This document shows, piece after piece, positions 1 through 9,637 of a stretch of 64,000 bases of DNA (the first letter of the stretch is position 1; each line of letters opens with the position of its first letter). The position numbers and the translations under genes were made by a program. The stretch is from contig NZ_JAGISH010000002.1 of the NCBI RefSeq assembly GCF_017813235.1, positions 421,468-485,467 of the forward strand, written 5' to 3'. This DNA is from Sagittula salina (GTDB lineage: Bacteria > Pseudomonadota > Alphaproteobacteria > Rhodobacterales > Rhodobacteraceae). The notes below the pieces were generated by a model. That model was not told the origin of the DNA. It saw only the letters and a program-made list of their open reading frames with translations, and made no database searches.

Positions 1-19
1 TGCGACGGGGCAGAGCGCG

Positions 20-3000
20 ATGAAAATCGAAAGACGGTACACCAAGGCAGGCAAGGACGCATACGCGGATGTGGCATTCGTCACCACCGCGTCGGAGATC
101 CGCAACCCGGACGGCAAGTCCGTCTTTTCGCTGGACAATGTCGAGGTCCCGGCGAAATGGAGCCAGGTGGCCAGCGATGTCATCGCGCAGAAATACTTTC
201 GCAAGGCGGGCGTCCCGGTCGAGCTGAAGCGCGTGCCGGAAGAGGGCGTGCCGGAGTTCCTGTGGCGCTCGGAACCCAAGACGCGTGACACACAGAAGGT
301 CGGTGAAACCTCGGCACGGCAGGTGTTCGACCGTCTGGCGGGTGCGTGGGCCTACTGGGGTTGGAAGGGTGGCATGTTCACCACCGAGGACGACGCCCGC
401 GCCTATTACGACGAAATGCGCTACATGCTGGCGACGCAGGTCGCGGCGCCCAACAGCCCGCAGTGGTTCAACACGGGCCTGCACTGGGCCTATGGCATCG
501 ACGGTCCCGGACAGGGCCATCACTACGTCGATCACAAGACCGGCAAGCTGACGAAATCGAAATCCGCCTACGAGCACCCGCAGCCCCACGCCTGCTTTAT
601 CCAGTCTGTGTCTGACGATCTGGTGAAGGAAGGCGGGATCATGGATCTCTGGGTGCGCGAGGCGCGCCTGTTCAAGTACGGCTCCGGCACCGGCACCAAC
701 TTCTCCAGCCTTCGGGCCGAGGGCGAGCCGCTGTCGGGCGGCGGCAAGTCGTCAGGTCTGATGGGGTTCCTCAAGATCGGCGACCGCGCGGCGGGCGCGA
801 TCAAGTCCGGCGGCACCACGCGCCGCGCCGCCAAGATGGTCATCTGCGACGCCGACCACCCGGATATCGAGGAATTCATCAACTGGAAGGTCAAGGAAGA
901 GCAGAAGGTCGCCTCCATCGTGGCCGGGTCCAAGATGCACGAAAAGATGCTGAACGGCATCTTCGACGCGATCCGCGGATGGGACGGCCTTGAGGCGGAC
1001 GCCTACGACCCGGCGCGGAACGACACGCTGAAGAAGGCGATCCGGACCGCCAAGCAGGTCATGATCCCCGAGACATATATCAAGCGCGTGCTGGATTACG
1101 CGCGGCAGGGCTATGCGTCTATCGAGTTCCCGACCTACGACACCGACTGGGACTCGGAGGCCTATGCATCCGTTTCGGGCCAGAACTCCAACAATTCCAT
1201 CCGCGTAACGGACGCCTTCCTGAAGGCGGTGAAGGAAGACAAGCCCTGGGAGCTCGTCCGCCGTACCGATGGCACGGTGGCCAAGACCATCTCCGCCAAG
1301 GCGCTGTGGGAGCAGATCGGCCACGCCGCCTGGGCCTGCGCAGATCCGGGCATCCAGTTCCACGACACCGTGAATGCCTGGCATACCTGCCCGGCGGATG
1401 GCGAGATCCGGGGCTCGAATCCCTGCTCGGAATACATGTTCCTCGACGACACGGCCTGCAACCTCGCCAGCATGAACCTGCTGACCTTCCTGAAGGACGG
1501 CCAGTTCGACGCCGAGATGTACATGCACGCCACGCGTCTGTGGACCGTGACGCTGGAAATCGCGGTGCTGATGGCGCAGTTCCCGTCAAAGGAGATCGCG
1601 CAGCGGTCCTATGACTTCCGAACGCTGGGTCTGGGCTATGCCAACATCGGCGGTCTGTTGATGAACATGGGTTTCGGATACGACAGCCGCGAGGGACGCG
1701 CGCTCTGCGGTGCGCTGACCGCGATCATGACCGGCACCGCCTATGCAACCTCGGCCGAGATGGCCGGCGAGGTGGGTGCCTTCACCCGCTATGCCGCAAA
1801 CCGTGACCACATGCTGCGGGTCATCCGCAACCACCGCACCGCTGCCTACGGCAAGGGGGACGGCTACGAGGGACTGGACGTGAAGCCGGTGCCGCTGGAT
1901 CACACGGGCTGCCCGGATGCGACACTGGTCGATCTCGCCATGGCGTCCTGGGACGAGGCGCTGCGGCTGGGCGAGATGCACGGCTACCGCAATGCGCAGG
2001 TGTCGGTGATCGCGCCGACCGGGACCATCGGGCTGGTAATGGACTGCGACACCACGGGCATCGAGCCGGACTTTGCGCTGGTGAAGTTCAAGAAGCTCGC
2101 CGGGGGTGGCTACTTCAAGATCATCAACCGCTCGGTCCCTCTCGCGCTGGAGAAGCTGGGCTATGGCTCCGCCCAGATCGAGGAGATCATCGGTTACGCG
2201 GTTGGGCACCAGACGCTGGGCAACGCGCCGGGCATCAACCACACCTCGCTGATCGGCCATGGCTTTGGCCCGGCACAGATCGAAAAGGTCGAGGCCGCGC
2301 TGGCCACCGCTTTCGATATCCGGTTCGTGTTCAACCAGTGGACGCTGGGCGAGGTCTTCTGCAAGGACGTCCTCGGTATCCCGGCGGCCAAGCTGAACGA
2401 CCCCTCCTTCGACATGCTGCGCCACCTTGGCTATGGAAAGGCGGACATCGACGCGGCCAACGACCACGTCTGCGGGACCATGACGCTGGAAGGCGCGCCG
2501 CACCTGCGCGCGGAGCATCTGCCGGTCTTCGACTGCGCCAACGCCTGTGGCAAGCGCGGCAAGCGTTACCTGTCGGTAGAGGCGCACATCCGCATGATGG
2601 CGGCGGCGCAAAGCTTCATCTCCGGCGCGATCTCCAAGACGATCAACATGGCCAACACCGCGACCATCGAGGACTGTCAGGACGCCTACGAACTGTCATG
2701 GAGCCTCGGCGTGAAGGCCAACGCCCTGTACCGCGACGGTTCCAAACTGTCCCAGCCGCTGGCCTCCGCGCTGGTGGAGGACGACGACGAGGCCGCCGAA
2801 ATCCTGGAAACGGGGACCCCGCAGGAAAAGGCGCAGGTTATCGCCGAGAAGATCGTCGAGAAAGTCGTGGTCAAGGAGATCATCCGCTCCGAGCGCACGA
2901 AGATGCCGGAACGCCGCAAGGGCTACACCCAGAAGGCTGTCGTCGGCGGGCACAAGGTCTACCTGCGCACCGGCGAATACCAGGATGGTTCCCTGGGCGA

Positions 3001-3703
3001 GATATTCATCGACATGCACAAGGAAGGTGCGGGCTTCCGCGCGATGATGAACAACTTCGCCATCGCGGTGTCGGTCGGGCTGCAATACGGCGTGCCGCTG
3101 GAGGAATTCGTCGACGCCTTCACCTTCACCAAGTTCGAACCGGCGGGGATGGTGCAGGGCAACGACTCGATCAAGAACGCGACCTCGATCCTCGACTATA
3201 TCTTCCGTGAGCTGGCGGTCAGTTACCTCGACCGCACCGACCTCGCGCATGTGAAGCCCGAGGGCGCGTCCTTTGACGATCTCGGTCGCGGCGCGGAGGA
3301 AGGCGTGGCCAACGTCAAGGAGCTGTCCGAGAGCGCTGCCACCCGTTCGCTGGAGGTGCTGAAGCAGATTTCTTCCACCGGCTACCTGCGCAAGCGCCTG
3401 CCACAGGAACTGGTCGTGCTGCAGGGCGGTGTCGCGACAGGCACCGACACGGTGTCCGCACTGAACACGCTGGTACCGCAGACATCCGGCGGTGCGGGGA
3501 GCGCAACGGGCCGCATTTCCGGGGCAGTGGCGACCTCCACCGTGGCGGTGGCTTCGGCCACGATGTCGATGGATGAACGCACCAAGGCGCGAATGCAGGG
3601 CTACGAAGGTGAGGCCTGCGGCGACTGCGGCAACTACACGCTGGTCCGCAACGGCACCTGCATGAAGTGCAACACCTGCGGCGCGACGAGCGGCTGCAGC
3701 TGA
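20..3703 (+). CDS. nrdJ: Vitamin B12-dependent (class II) ribonucleotide reductase
   Basis: It reduces ribonucleotides to deoxyribonucleotides using adenosylcobalamin as radical source, in the cytoplasm and without needing oxygen or an iron-tyrosyl subunit. The 1227-residue length matches the long alphaproteobacterial NrdJ class. Visible motifs are NPCSE at about residues 467-471 (active-site cysteine loop) and PTGTIG at about 666-671 (substrate phosphate binding). A cysteine-rich zinc-ribbon-like tail ([17 protein letters not shown]) occupies the last 28 residues. The start ATG lies 8 bases downstream of a GGGGCAGAG stretch. The gene stands alone, with a hairpin just after its stop. Any cobalamin riboswitch would lie left of the window. 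Function is assigned with high certainty from the family; activity itself is not shown by the sequence. Confidence 0.97.
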   Translation: MKIERRYTKAGKDAYADVAFVTTASEIRNPDGKSVFSLDNVEVPAKWSQVASDVIAQKYFRKAGVPVELKRVPEEGVPEFLWRSEPKTRDTQKVGETSARQVFDRLAGAWAYWGWKGGMFTTEDDARAYYDEMRYMLATQVAAPNSPQWFNTGLHWAYGIDGPGQGHHYVDHKTGKLTKSKSAYEHPQPHACFIQSVSDDLVKEGGIMDLWVREARLFKYGSGTGTNFSSLRAEGEPLSGGGKSSGLMGFLKIGDRAAGAIKSGGTTRRAAKMVICDADHPDIEEFINWKVKEEQKVASIVAGSKMHEKMLNGIFDAIRGWDGLEADAYDPARNDTLKKAIRTAKQVMIPETYIKRVLDYARQGYASIEFPTYDTDWDSEAYASVSGQNSNNSIRVTDAFLKAVKEDKPWELVRRTDGTVAKTISAKALWEQIGHAAWACADPGIQFHDTVNAWHTCPADGEIRGSNPCSEYMFLDDTACNLASMNLLTFLKDGQFDAEMYMHATRLWTVTLEIAVLMAQFPSKEIAQRSYDFRTLGLGYANIGGLLMNMGFGYDSREGRALCGALTAIMTGTAYATSAEMAGEVGAFTRYAANRDHMLRVIRNHRTAAYGKGDGYEGLDVKPVPLDHTGCPDATLVDLAMASWDEALRLGEMHGYRNAQVSVIAPTGTIGLVMDCDTTGIEPDFALVKFKKLAGGGYFKIINRSVPLALEKLGYGSAQIEEIIGYAVGHQTLGNAPGINHTSLIGHGFGPAQIEKVEAALATAFDIRFVFNQWTLGEVFCKDVLGIPAAKLNDPSFDMLRHLGYGKADIDAANDHVCGTMTLEGAPHLRAEHLPVFDCANACGKRGKRYLSVEAHIRMMAAAQSFISGAISKTINMANTATIEDCQDAYELSWSLGVKANALYRDGSKLSQPLASALVEDDDEAAEILETGTPQEKAQVIAEKIVEKVVVKEIIRSERTKMPERRKGYTQKAVVGGHKVYLRTGEYQDGSLGEIFIDMHKEGAGFRAMMNNFAIAVSVGLQYGVPLEEFVDAFTFTKFEPAGMVQGNDSIKNATSILDYIFRELAVSYLDRTDLAHVKPEGASFDDLGRGAEEGVANVKELSESAATRSLEVLKQISSTGYLRKRLPQELVVLQGGVATGTDTVSALNTLVPQTSGGAGSATGRISGAVATSTVAVASATMSMDERTKARMQGYEGEACGDCGNYTLVRNGTCMKCNTCGATSGCS

Positions 3704-3717
3704 GAGATTGTAGGGTT

Positions 3718-3746
3718 GGGGCGCGGAACTCGTCCTTCCGCGCCCC
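3718..3746 (+). terminator. Hairpin downstream of nrdJ
   Basis: An 11-bp perfect inverted repeat (GGGGCGCGGAA / TTCCGCGCCCC, 7-base loop) begins 14 bases after the nrdJ stop. It lacks a strong T-tract, so it may be a weak terminator or an RNA 3' end stabiliser. Confidence 0.6.
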
Positions 3747-3858
3747 GGCTAGCACCCCGTCTAACCAGTGCGGGCGAGGTGCCGAACCAATCGGTGAATA
3801 TGCCGATAGGAAAGGAGTTGATAGGATTCGGCTAGGTTTGCAATGACGCGCTGCCAAC

Positions 3859-3896
3859 CCACAGGAAATACATGATATTTCCACTTATGCCTGTGG
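3859..3896 (+). promoter_or_regulatory. Nested inverted repeat just upstream of a small ORF
   Basis: An outer repeat CCACAGG / CCTGTGG (3859-3865 and 3890-3896) encloses an inner one, GGAAATA / TATTTCC. The structure ends 6 bases before the Shine-Dalgarno site (AGGAGG at 3903-3908) of the 47-residue ORF. It could be a leader RNA hairpin or a protein operator; the sequence alone does not decide. Confidence 0.35.
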
Positions 3897-3915
3897 ATAA
3901 TTAGGAGGCGACGAA

Positions 3916-4059
3916 ATGTCTCGACGCAAGAATTCGGAAGTGACAAGTGCCCGCGCGGCTTCGGCCGCGGCTAAGGTTCTGCGAAATCCGAAGTCTTCAA
4001 AAGCTGCCAAGACGGCAGCGGCGTCGGCGCTAACGCAGCGACCGAACCGTAGAAAATAA
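3916..4059 (+). CDS. Small basic Ala/Ser/Lys-rich protein of unknown function (47 aa)
   Basis: This ORF begins with ATG 7 bases after a perfect AGGAGG ribosome site (3903-3908) and encodes 47 residues. The product is MSRRKNSEV-, then an Ala/Lys/Ser-rich stretch (ASAAAKVLRNPKSSKAAKT, then AAASALTQ) and a basic tail RPNRRK. From memory, small proteins with the same T-S..A...ASK.L.....SK..K..A.SAL.Q layout are widespread in proteobacteria without a known role. The resemblance to that group and the strong ribosome site argue that it is real. It has no membrane segment and could form one amphipathic helix pair. A structured stretch with a terminator follows at 4272-4300, so transcript and sRNA functions may coexist. 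Confidence 0.65.
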   Translation: MSRRKNSEVTSARAASAAAKVLRNPKSSKAAKTAAASALTQRPNRRK

Positions 4060-4473
4060 GGATACCCGGGCAGCCTGCGGGTCGCCCGGCAATACCTCCG
4101 AGGGTGGGGTGTGGTGCCTGGGGATCGTGTCCCCGGGCTTCGGGCGCCCGGTGTGGATGGACCTTCAAGCCATCCGGATCCGGGGTCGGTGCGCTGACCC
4201 TTAACGCGGACAGGGTCGCAGGCCAAAAATACGGGCAGTAATCATTGAACCCTGTCTGCGAAACTCGCAAGGGCCTCCTCCGGGAGGTCTTTTTAATTTT
4301 TGAAATTCAGTAAGTATAATGCATTTCAATTGCTTGCAGGAAATTGGTGACGTTTCGCGTTAACGACTTAATGCGTCGCATTAACCTGTCGACAGGCGTT
4401 GCAGCTGTGCCTGTTCCCCGCGTGAGGCGACAAGTCTTTTGTCTTCGGGGCTATTGGCCTGACGCAGGCGGCT
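4060..4473. other. Intergenic stretch with hairpins; no protein gene seen
   Basis: The first ~210 bases contain several self-complementary GC-rich blocks (for example CCGGGC / GCCCGG near 4067-4092 and GGGGAT..TCCCC near 4120-4135). They lead into the terminator at 4272. From 4300 to 4473 the base composition turns AT-rich and nothing recognisable is present. The region could be a long 3' UTR of the 47-residue gene or a separate structured small RNA. Reverse-strand reading frames here lack ribosome sites and family resemblance. Confidence 0.4.
4272..4300 (+). terminator. Rho-independent terminator
   Basis: The stem GGCCTCC / GGAGGTC with loop TCCG is followed directly by TTTTT and a further T-rich run. 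It would end transcription coming from the 47-residue ORF or from a small RNA in 4060-4271. Confidence 0.75.
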
Positions 4474-5100
4474 TTAACCGGAACGGCCGATGTAGCGGTC
4501 GCCACGATGGTTCACGGTAATCATCAGGTTCAGGATTACCGAGCCCGCCAGCGAGGTCAGCACCACCGGCCATGGCAGCATTGCGAAGGCCAACGCAAAG
4601 ACGCCCGCGTCGAAGGCCAACTGGGTGTTGCCCGCCGGAATGCCGCGTTTGTCCTGCAGCCAGAGTGCGACGATCCCGACACCGCCCAGCGTCGCGCCAT
4701 GACGAAAGAGCACGATCAGCGCCAGCCCGGCCAGCACGCCGAACAGCAGCGCCGCGAGCACAGGGTGCAGCACCTCGATCGACAGCCCGAGGGGCAATAC
4801 TTCGGTAAAGCCCGAAAGGAGCGCCACGGCGGCAAAGGTCTTTATCGTGAATTTCACGCCCATACGGCGCAGGGCCAGCAGGTAAAACGGCAGGTTCAGA
4901 ACAAAGAAGACCGCGCCGAAGGACCAGCCGGAGGCGTAGCTGAGCAGCAACGACAGTCCGGCGATCTGCCCGGTGATGAGCCCGCCGGCCTTCAGTACCA
5001 TGACAGCCAGCGCCATGAGCAGCGTGCCCACGAGGAGGCCCACCACGTCCTCCCAAAAGGTGTGGCGGTCGGCGGGCGGGAGATGAAGGAGCGTCGTCAT
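4474..5100 (-). CDS. YitT-family integral membrane protein
   Basis: A 208-residue protein with about five hydrophobic segments separated by short loops, for example GLLVGTLLMALAVMVLKAG near the N-terminus and FGVLAGLALIVLFRHGA in the middle. The pattern GGLITGQIAGLSLLLSYASG is typical of the YitT/DUF161 membrane family, whose transport role is not well defined. The ATG at 5100 (MTTLLHLPP) is preferred over an upstream ATG at 5136 because an AGAGG ribosome site lies 8 bases before it. It is a single gene facing left. The C-terminal extra domain of some YitT proteins is absent. Substrate is unknown. Confidence 0.8.
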   Translation of the reverse strand: MTTLLHLPPADRHTFWEDVVGLLVGTLLMALAVMVLKAGGLITGQIAGLSLLLSYASGWSFGAVFFVLNLPFYLLALRRMGVKFTIKTFAAVALLSGFTEVLPLGLSIEVLHPVLAALLFGVLAGLALIVLFRHGATLGGVGIVALWLQDKRGIPAGNTQLAFDAGVFALAFAMLPWPVVLTSLAGSVILNLMITVNHRGDRYIGRSG

Positions 5101-5280
5101 GCCCGAGCCTCTGCCGTAGCGGCGCGTGAAGGGCAAGAGGCGACGTGCGCCGCGCCTCCGACGGAGTGTGACCCCACCGCCAGTGCGTTCACCCTTTTGG
5201 TGCAGCCGGTGAATTCTCCGGCGACAGAATCTGCGCGCTCACGCTATCGTGAGCAGCATAACGAACGGACGACCCGAGCC

Positions 5281-6147
5281 ATGAAGATCGCAGCGATGAC
5301 AATGGTCTATCGCCATTACTGGGCGTTGTCGCGCTGGTATGCGCATCATGCGGCGCAATTGGGGGCCGAGAACCTTTTTGTCCTGAGCCACGGTCCGGAC
5401 CCCGAAATCGGCCGGATCTGTCCCGGTGCGCGGATCAGCGTCGTGCCGCGCGACGGTTTTGACTATTTCGACCGGATGCGGGCGGAGCTGATGGACCGGG
5501 TGCACGCGGATCTGGCCCGCGACTACGACTGGGTCCTCCGCTCGGACGCGGATGAACTGGTGTGCTTTGATCCGGAGATCTGGCCGTCGCTGCCGGCGGC
5601 GCTGGAGGCACAGCGGGTGCCGGTGGTGACCGCCCTCGGCTTTGACCTCGTCGAGCAGCCGGGCGATGCGGCGCTTGGGGCGGGGACGGTCTTTTCCCAG
5701 CGCCGGGCGGTCGGGTTTTCCGGGCACTATTCCAAAGCGGTGGCGGCGCGGCGCGCGATTCCTTTTCACCTGCACGGGGTTCGGGTGGCGCGGCGACGTC
5801 TGGCGGGGTTTCCGTTTCACATGCCGCGCGGGCTTTACCTTGCGCATCTGAAGTACGCCAACACGGAAACACTGGGCCGTGGCAATGCCATCCGCATGGC
5901 CGTGGCGCGGGGGCCCGGCGTGGGGCTTCCCGGCGCGGGCTGGGCCGAGGCGGACGCGGACGCGGACGCGTTTTATCGGCGGTTTGCGGAAAAGGAGGAC
6001 TTGTCGTGGGAGGAGGCCGAGGCCCACGCCTGGCGGACGCTGTCGATCAAACCCAAGCGCAACGAACGGTTTTCCGTGGTCAAGACGCGGGCATTGAAGT
6101 TGCCGTATCGGACGTCGTTGCCAGCGCGGTTTTCCTGGCAGGGGTAG
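5281..6147 (+). CDS. Glycosyltransferase family 2 protein (Glyco_tranf_2_4 type)
   Basis: This 288-residue soluble protein begins MKIAAMTMVYRHYWALSRWY, the start seen in a common Rhodobacteraceae group of GT-A-fold enzymes. A DAD acidic motif (RSDADELVCF) sits near residue 88 and would bind the metal of a nucleotide-sugar donor. A second conserved-looking block, FPFHMPRGLYLAHLKY, lies near residue 190. No membrane segment is visible. The acceptor and sugar cannot be deduced. It stands alone and is not part of a visible polysaccharide cluster. The in-frame extension to 4507 is antisense to the YitT gene and is rejected. Confidence 0.8.
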   Translation: MKIAAMTMVYRHYWALSRWYAHHAAQLGAENLFVLSHGPDPEIGRICPGARISVVPRDGFDYFDRMRAELMDRVHADLARDYDWVLRSDADELVCFDPEIWPSLPAALEAQRVPVVTALGFDLVEQPGDAALGAGTVFSQRRAVGFSGHYSKAVAARRAIPFHLHGVRVARRRLAGFPFHMPRGLYLAHLKYANTETLGRGNAIRMAVARGPGVGLPGAGWAEADADADAFYRRFAEKEDLSWEEAEAHAWRTLSIKPKRNERFSVVKTRALKLPYRTSLPARFSWQG

Positions 6148-6461
6148 TTTCGGACCGCTGCGCGATCCGACCGGCGCGCGGGCCGCGCCCACGCGCCGCC
6201 GGGGCTTTGCCCCGGACTCCCGAATATTTTACCCAAGAAGAAGCAGCGGGCCAGTGCGGACGGGCGAGGGCCTGGCCCATCCGGACTCACAGGTTTGGCG
6301 CGGGCGGGGAAGAACCGGGGCCGTGCGTTTTGGGCCCGGTGCCCTCAAACCGGGAGCCGGAATACCGACCGGCTTGGACCGAGCGCGGCTTTGCCCGGCG
6401 GACGGCCTGTCGCTCCCAGGTTCGGGGCAGAAAGAGCATAAACGCGTATTCGGGGTGTATC
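6148..6461. other. Intergenic region between the glycosyltransferase and icd
   Basis: This region holds the stereotyped hairpin element at 6199-6246. The remaining ~200 bases contain no ORF with a ribosome site and no recognised RNA. The two flanking genes converge here, so 3' ends are expected. Confidence 0.5.
6199..6246 (+). repeat. Stereotyped intergenic hairpin element, copy 1
   Basis: The stem CCGGGGC / GCCCCGG (loop TTT) is followed by GACTCCCGAATATTTTACCC and then AAGAAGAAGCAG. The same order (GC hairpin, C-run, G-ATATTT, CCAAGAAGAAG tail) recurs at 28141-28199 and, inverted, at 48053-48120. It sits directly after a gene end and may act as a terminator-like structure. Confidence 0.6.
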
Positions 6462-7676
6462 TTAGCCCACTAGCGCCTTGTTCAGATTCTCGTCGATCTT
6501 TTCGAGGAAGCCCATGGTCGTCAGCCAGCCCTGATCGGGTCCCACCAACAGCGCGAGGTCCTTGGTCATATTACCCGATTCCACCGTCTCGACGATCACC
6601 CGCTCCAGCGTTTCGGCAAAGGCGCGCAGGGCCACGTTTCCGTCCAGCTTCGCGCGATGCTTCAGCCCGCCGGTCCAAGCGTAGACCGAGGCGATGGAGT
6701 TGGTCGAGGTCGCCTCTCCCTTCTGGTGCTGGCGGTAGTGCCGGGTGACCGTACCGTGCGCGGCCTCTGCTTCCACGACGCTGCCGTCGGGCGTCATCAG
6801 GACGCTGGCCATCATCCCCAAACTGCCGAAGCCCTGCGCCACGGTGTCCGACTGCACGTCGCCATCGTAGTTCTTGCAGGCCCAGACGAATTTCCCGTTC
6901 CATTTCAGGGCGCAGGCCACCATGTCATCGATCAGCCGGTGTTCGTACCAGATTTTGGCCGCCGTGAATTTATCCGCGAATTCAGCGTCGAAGATCTCCT
7001 GGAAGAGGTCCTTGAATCGTCCGTCGTAGGCCTTGAGGATCGTGTTCTTCGTCGAGAGGTAGACCGGCCAGCCGATGTTCAGTCCGTAGTTGAACGATGC
7101 GCGCGCGAAGTCGCGGATGGATTCGTCCTGATTATACATCCCCATGTAGACCCCGGCGCCGGGGGCATTGTAGACATCGCGTTCGATCACCTCGCCGTTG
7201 GTGCCTTCCCATTTCATCGTCAGCTTGCCCGCCGAGGGGAAATGGAAATCCGTCGCCTTGTACTGATCGCCAAAGGCATGGCGGCCGACCACAATGGGAT
7301 TCGTCCAGCCCGGCACGAGGCGCGGCACGTTGCGGCAGATGATCGGCTGGCGAAAGACCACGCCGCCGAGGATGTTGCGGATCGTGCCGTTGGGGCTGCG
7401 CCACATCTTCTTGAGACCGAATTCCTCGACGCGGGCCTCGTCCGGGGTGATCGTGGCGCATTTCACCGCGACGCCGATTTCCTTGGTTTTTTCAGCGGCA
7501 TCGATAGTGATTTGATCGTCCGTACGATCGCGTTCCTCGATGCCGAGGTCGTAGTAAAGCAGGTCGATGTCGAGATAGGGCAGGATCAGTTTTTCCTTGA
7601 TGAAGGCCCACATTATGCGGGTCATCTCGTCGCCGTCCATTTCGACGATCGGGTTCTCGACCTTGATCCGCGTCAT
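6462..7676 (-). CDS. icd: NADP-dependent isocitrate dehydrogenase
   Basis: It converts isocitrate to 2-oxoglutarate and CO2 with reduction of NADP in the TCA cycle. The 404-residue protein begins [20 protein letters not shown], the signature of the eukaryotic-type homodimeric class rather than the E. coli class. The ATG at 7676 is chosen because GGAGGGA lies 7 bases upstream; a longer reading from 7748 would add 24 residues with no family support. Conserved segments include [24 protein letters not shown] and [13 protein letters not shown]. The gene is monocistronic and transcribed toward the glycosyltransferase. Confidence 0.96.
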   Translation of the reverse strand: MTRIKVENPIVEMDGDEMTRIMWAFIKEKLILPYLDIDLLYYDLGIEERDRTDDQITIDAAEKTKEIGVAVKCATITPDEARVEEFGLKKMWRSPNGTIRNILGGVVFRQPIICRNVPRLVPGWTNPIVVGRHAFGDQYKATDFHFPSAGKLTMKWEGTNGEVIERDVYNAPGAGVYMGMYNQDESIRDFARASFNYGLNIGWPVYLSTKNTILKAYDGRFKDLFQEIFDAEFADKFTAAKIWYEHRLIDDMVACALKWNGKFVWACKNYDGDVQSDTVAQGFGSLGMMASVLMTPDGSVVEAEAAHGTVTRHYRQHQKGEATSTNSIASVYAWTGGLKHRAKLDGNVALRAFAETLERVIVETVESGNMTKDLALLVGPDQGWLTTMGFLEKIDENLNKALVG

Positions 7677-7753
7677 GCTCTTTCCCTCCATCGGTGAATC
7701 ACTTGTGGCCGCTTCTAGCGCAGAAACCCTTAAGTCTGAACGTGGCATACGGC

Positions 7754-7782
7754 AGTATACCGTAAATTTCGCGCGGTTTCAG
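7754..7782 (-). promoter_or_regulatory. Possible icd promoter
   Basis: On the minus strand a TATACT hexamer (7754-7759) is preceded after 17 bases by CTGAAA (7777-7782). The TATACT lies 78 bases upstream of the chosen icd start, and ACGG / CCGT flanks it as a short inverted repeat. The -10 is good and the -35 weak. Confidence 0.4.
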
Positions 7783-7870
7783 TGGGGGTCTGCCAGTTTG
7801 CCGGGCATTTTTCATTGGTGTTCCATGCGGGGGACGGGCCTTTAATGGGCTCGTAAGGCGGCTACGCTAG

Positions 7871-8209
7871 ATGGGTGTCATGGGTCGATGGGATCACACC
7901 TTCGGCGCGGCCGGATTGGTGGCGCTGACCGTCGTCACGGCGGTGGGCATCACGCTGGCGATGACGTTTCAGTCGATGCCGCCGCGCGCAGGCATGCCGG
8001 TGGTCGTCTTTGCCGCGCCCTGGCAGGGCGGAGCGGAGGCGCTGGTTGTGGCCTCCGGCGGGGCACTTATCGCACCCTGGGCGTCGGGCCGGCTGGCGGC
8101 ATTGGCCAGCTACGAGGGGGAAATTCCGGTCGATACTTTGGGGCGCCTCGGCGCATGGGCGGTGACGGACGGGGAGGCGATCGCCGCGATCTGTGGCGCT
8201 CCGAACTGA
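7871..8209 (+). CDS. Hypothetical single-pass membrane protein (112 aa)
   Basis: The function is not recognised. The protein has one strong hydrophobic segment near residues 13-32 (AAGLVALTVVTAVGITLAM) followed by a small Ala/Gly-rich periplasmic-type domain with no cysteines before residue 106. AAGGCGG lies 9 bases before the ATG at 7871; an ATG at 7880 is an alternative start. It is convergent with the MFS exporter, with 4 bases between the stop codons. Base composition looks like that of its neighbours, so it is probably native. Confidence 0.6.
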   Translation: MGVMGRWDHTFGAAGLVALTVVTAVGITLAMTFQSMPPRAGMPVVVFAAPWQGGAEALVVASGGALIAPWASGRLAALASYEGEIPVDTLGRLGAWAVTDGEAIAAICGAPN

Positions 8210-8213
8210 GACC

Positions 8214-9479
8214 TCAGGCCTCCTCTTGTCCCAGCCGCAGCATGCCCAGCAAAGCCAGTGCGGAGAAGGCGAAGCAGCCCAGAACGAGCGGCAGCGGACC
8301 GCCGTCGAAGGTCAGACCGACGGGCACCGCCAACACCACGCCCAGCACCGTCGATACCGCGCTGATGAGGGAGGCCGCCGTGCCCGCCACATGGCCCATG
8401 GGTTCCATCGCGATGGCGGTCAGGTTGCCCAGCGTCATGCCCACCATGAAGAATTGCACAACCTGCCAGAACAGCACGAGGCCCAGTCGGCCGACGGGGC
8501 CCACCCCGGGCGCGATCAGCAACATAACCAGCACCAGAAGGCTGGTGCAGAGGTGGACGCCGAGCATGGTCCTCACCAAGCGGCGCATCCCCAGCCGCAC
8601 CACCAGCCGCGCATTGAGGTAGCTGGCCGACGCGGCAACGAGAGCCGTCGCGCCGAACCATAGCGGGAACTCCGCGCTGCGCCCCAGCCAGTCGTCGTAG
8701 ACTGGCTGGATGGTGGAGATCGTCGCCACCAGCCCGGCAAAGCACAGTGCCTGCACCAGCACCGCCAGGCGCACGTCGGGGCGGGCCAGCATCTCGGAGA
8801 GGGTGGCGCGGATCAGGGCCGGGCGGAACGGGCGGCGGCGCGCTTTCGGCAGGGTTTCGTCCAGGCGCAGCAGGTACCACGCGGTGCCTGCCATCCCGAA
8901 GAGAGCGAAGCTCCAGAACACTGCGCGCCATTCGAAGGCGTCGATGATCTGTGCGCCCATCAAGGGTGCCAGGGCCGGGACCAGCGAAAACACCATCATG
9001 ATGAAGGAGGTGATCTGTGCCATGCCGCGCCCGGCGTGCAGGTCGCGCACGACCGCCATGACGGTTACCCTTGGCCCCGCCGCGCCGAGGCCCTGCGCAA
9101 AGCGCGCCAGGAGCAGCGCCTCCATCGTGGCGGACATGACTGCCGCGACTGCCGCCACGATATAAAGCGCGACGCCCGCCACGATCACGGACCGCCGTCC
9201 GAACTGATCGGACAGCGGGCCGGCCACCAGCGTACCCAGCCCCATGCCCAGCACGAAGCTGGTGATGACCAGTTGCGCCGTGTTCGGGGCGTCAGGCGAC
9301 AGTTCAGACGCGATGCGGGGCAGCGCGGGCATGATGGAATCGATGGAGAAGGCAACCAGCGCCATGAGCATGGCCATCATAGCCACGAACTCCACGCGAC
9401 CCGGGCGCGTGGTTGCCTCCGGTGCGGGGGGGATCGGGGAAGAACCGATGGGGCTCTGCGTTACCTCGGGGGTGGTCAT
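8214..9479 (-). CDS. Bcr/CflA-family MFS multidrug exporter
   Basis: A 421-residue inner-membrane drug:proton antiporter candidate with twelve predicted hydrophobic helices. The motif GPLSDQFGRRSVI after helix 2 is the MFS loop 2-3 signature, and ARFAQGLGAAGPRVTVMAVVRDL matches the Bcr/CflA group. The start MTTPEVTQSP at 9479 follows AAGGACAGCACC on the minus strand; the longer reading to 9956 overlaps the DsbA gene antisense to its codon bias and is rejected. The N-terminal ~25 residues are a Pro/Thr/Ser-rich cytoplasmic tail. It lies downstream of the DsbA/FrnE gene with a 158-base gap. Substrate is unknown. Confidence 0.85.
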   Translation of the reverse strand: MTTPEVTQSPIGSSPIPPAPEATTRPGRVEFVAMMAMLMALVAFSIDSIMPALPRIASELSPDAPNTAQLVITSFVLGMGLGTLVAGPLSDQFGRRSVIVAGVALYIVAAVAAVMSATMEALLLARFAQGLGAAGPRVTVMAVVRDLHAGRGMAQITSFIMMVFSLVPALAPLMGAQIIDAFEWRAVFWSFALFGMAGTAWYLLRLDETLPKARRRPFRPALIRATLSEMLARPDVRLAVLVQALCFAGLVATISTIQPVYDDWLGRSAEFPLWFGATALVAASASYLNARLVVRLGMRRLVRTMLGVHLCTSLLVLVMLLIAPGVGPVGRLGLVLFWQVVQFFMVGMTLGNLTAIAMEPMGHVAGTAASLISAVSTVLGVVLAVPVGLTFDGGPLPLVLGCFAFSALALLGMLRLGQEEA

Positions 9480-9637
9480 GGTGCTGTCCTTGGTGGTTCC
9501 GGCGTAGAGGGTGCCGGGGCGCTGGCCTGCCCCTTCAAAAGGGCGGTGCCGCACCGGGCCGTACGGGGGCTGGGTCGTTCCTGCGAGGGGGGGCGGGGCG
9601 CCAAACGGCGATCGGTTCGTTGCGCCGGGTCGGGTCC

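Noticed and set aside
1..19. Cobalamin riboswitch before nrdJ
   Set aside because: Often present upstream of nrdJ, but only 19 bases are in the window, so nothing can be said.
4315..4320. Perfect TATAAT hexamer
   Set aside because: No acceptable -35 element 16-18 bases upstream, and the next rightward gene is far away on the other strand.
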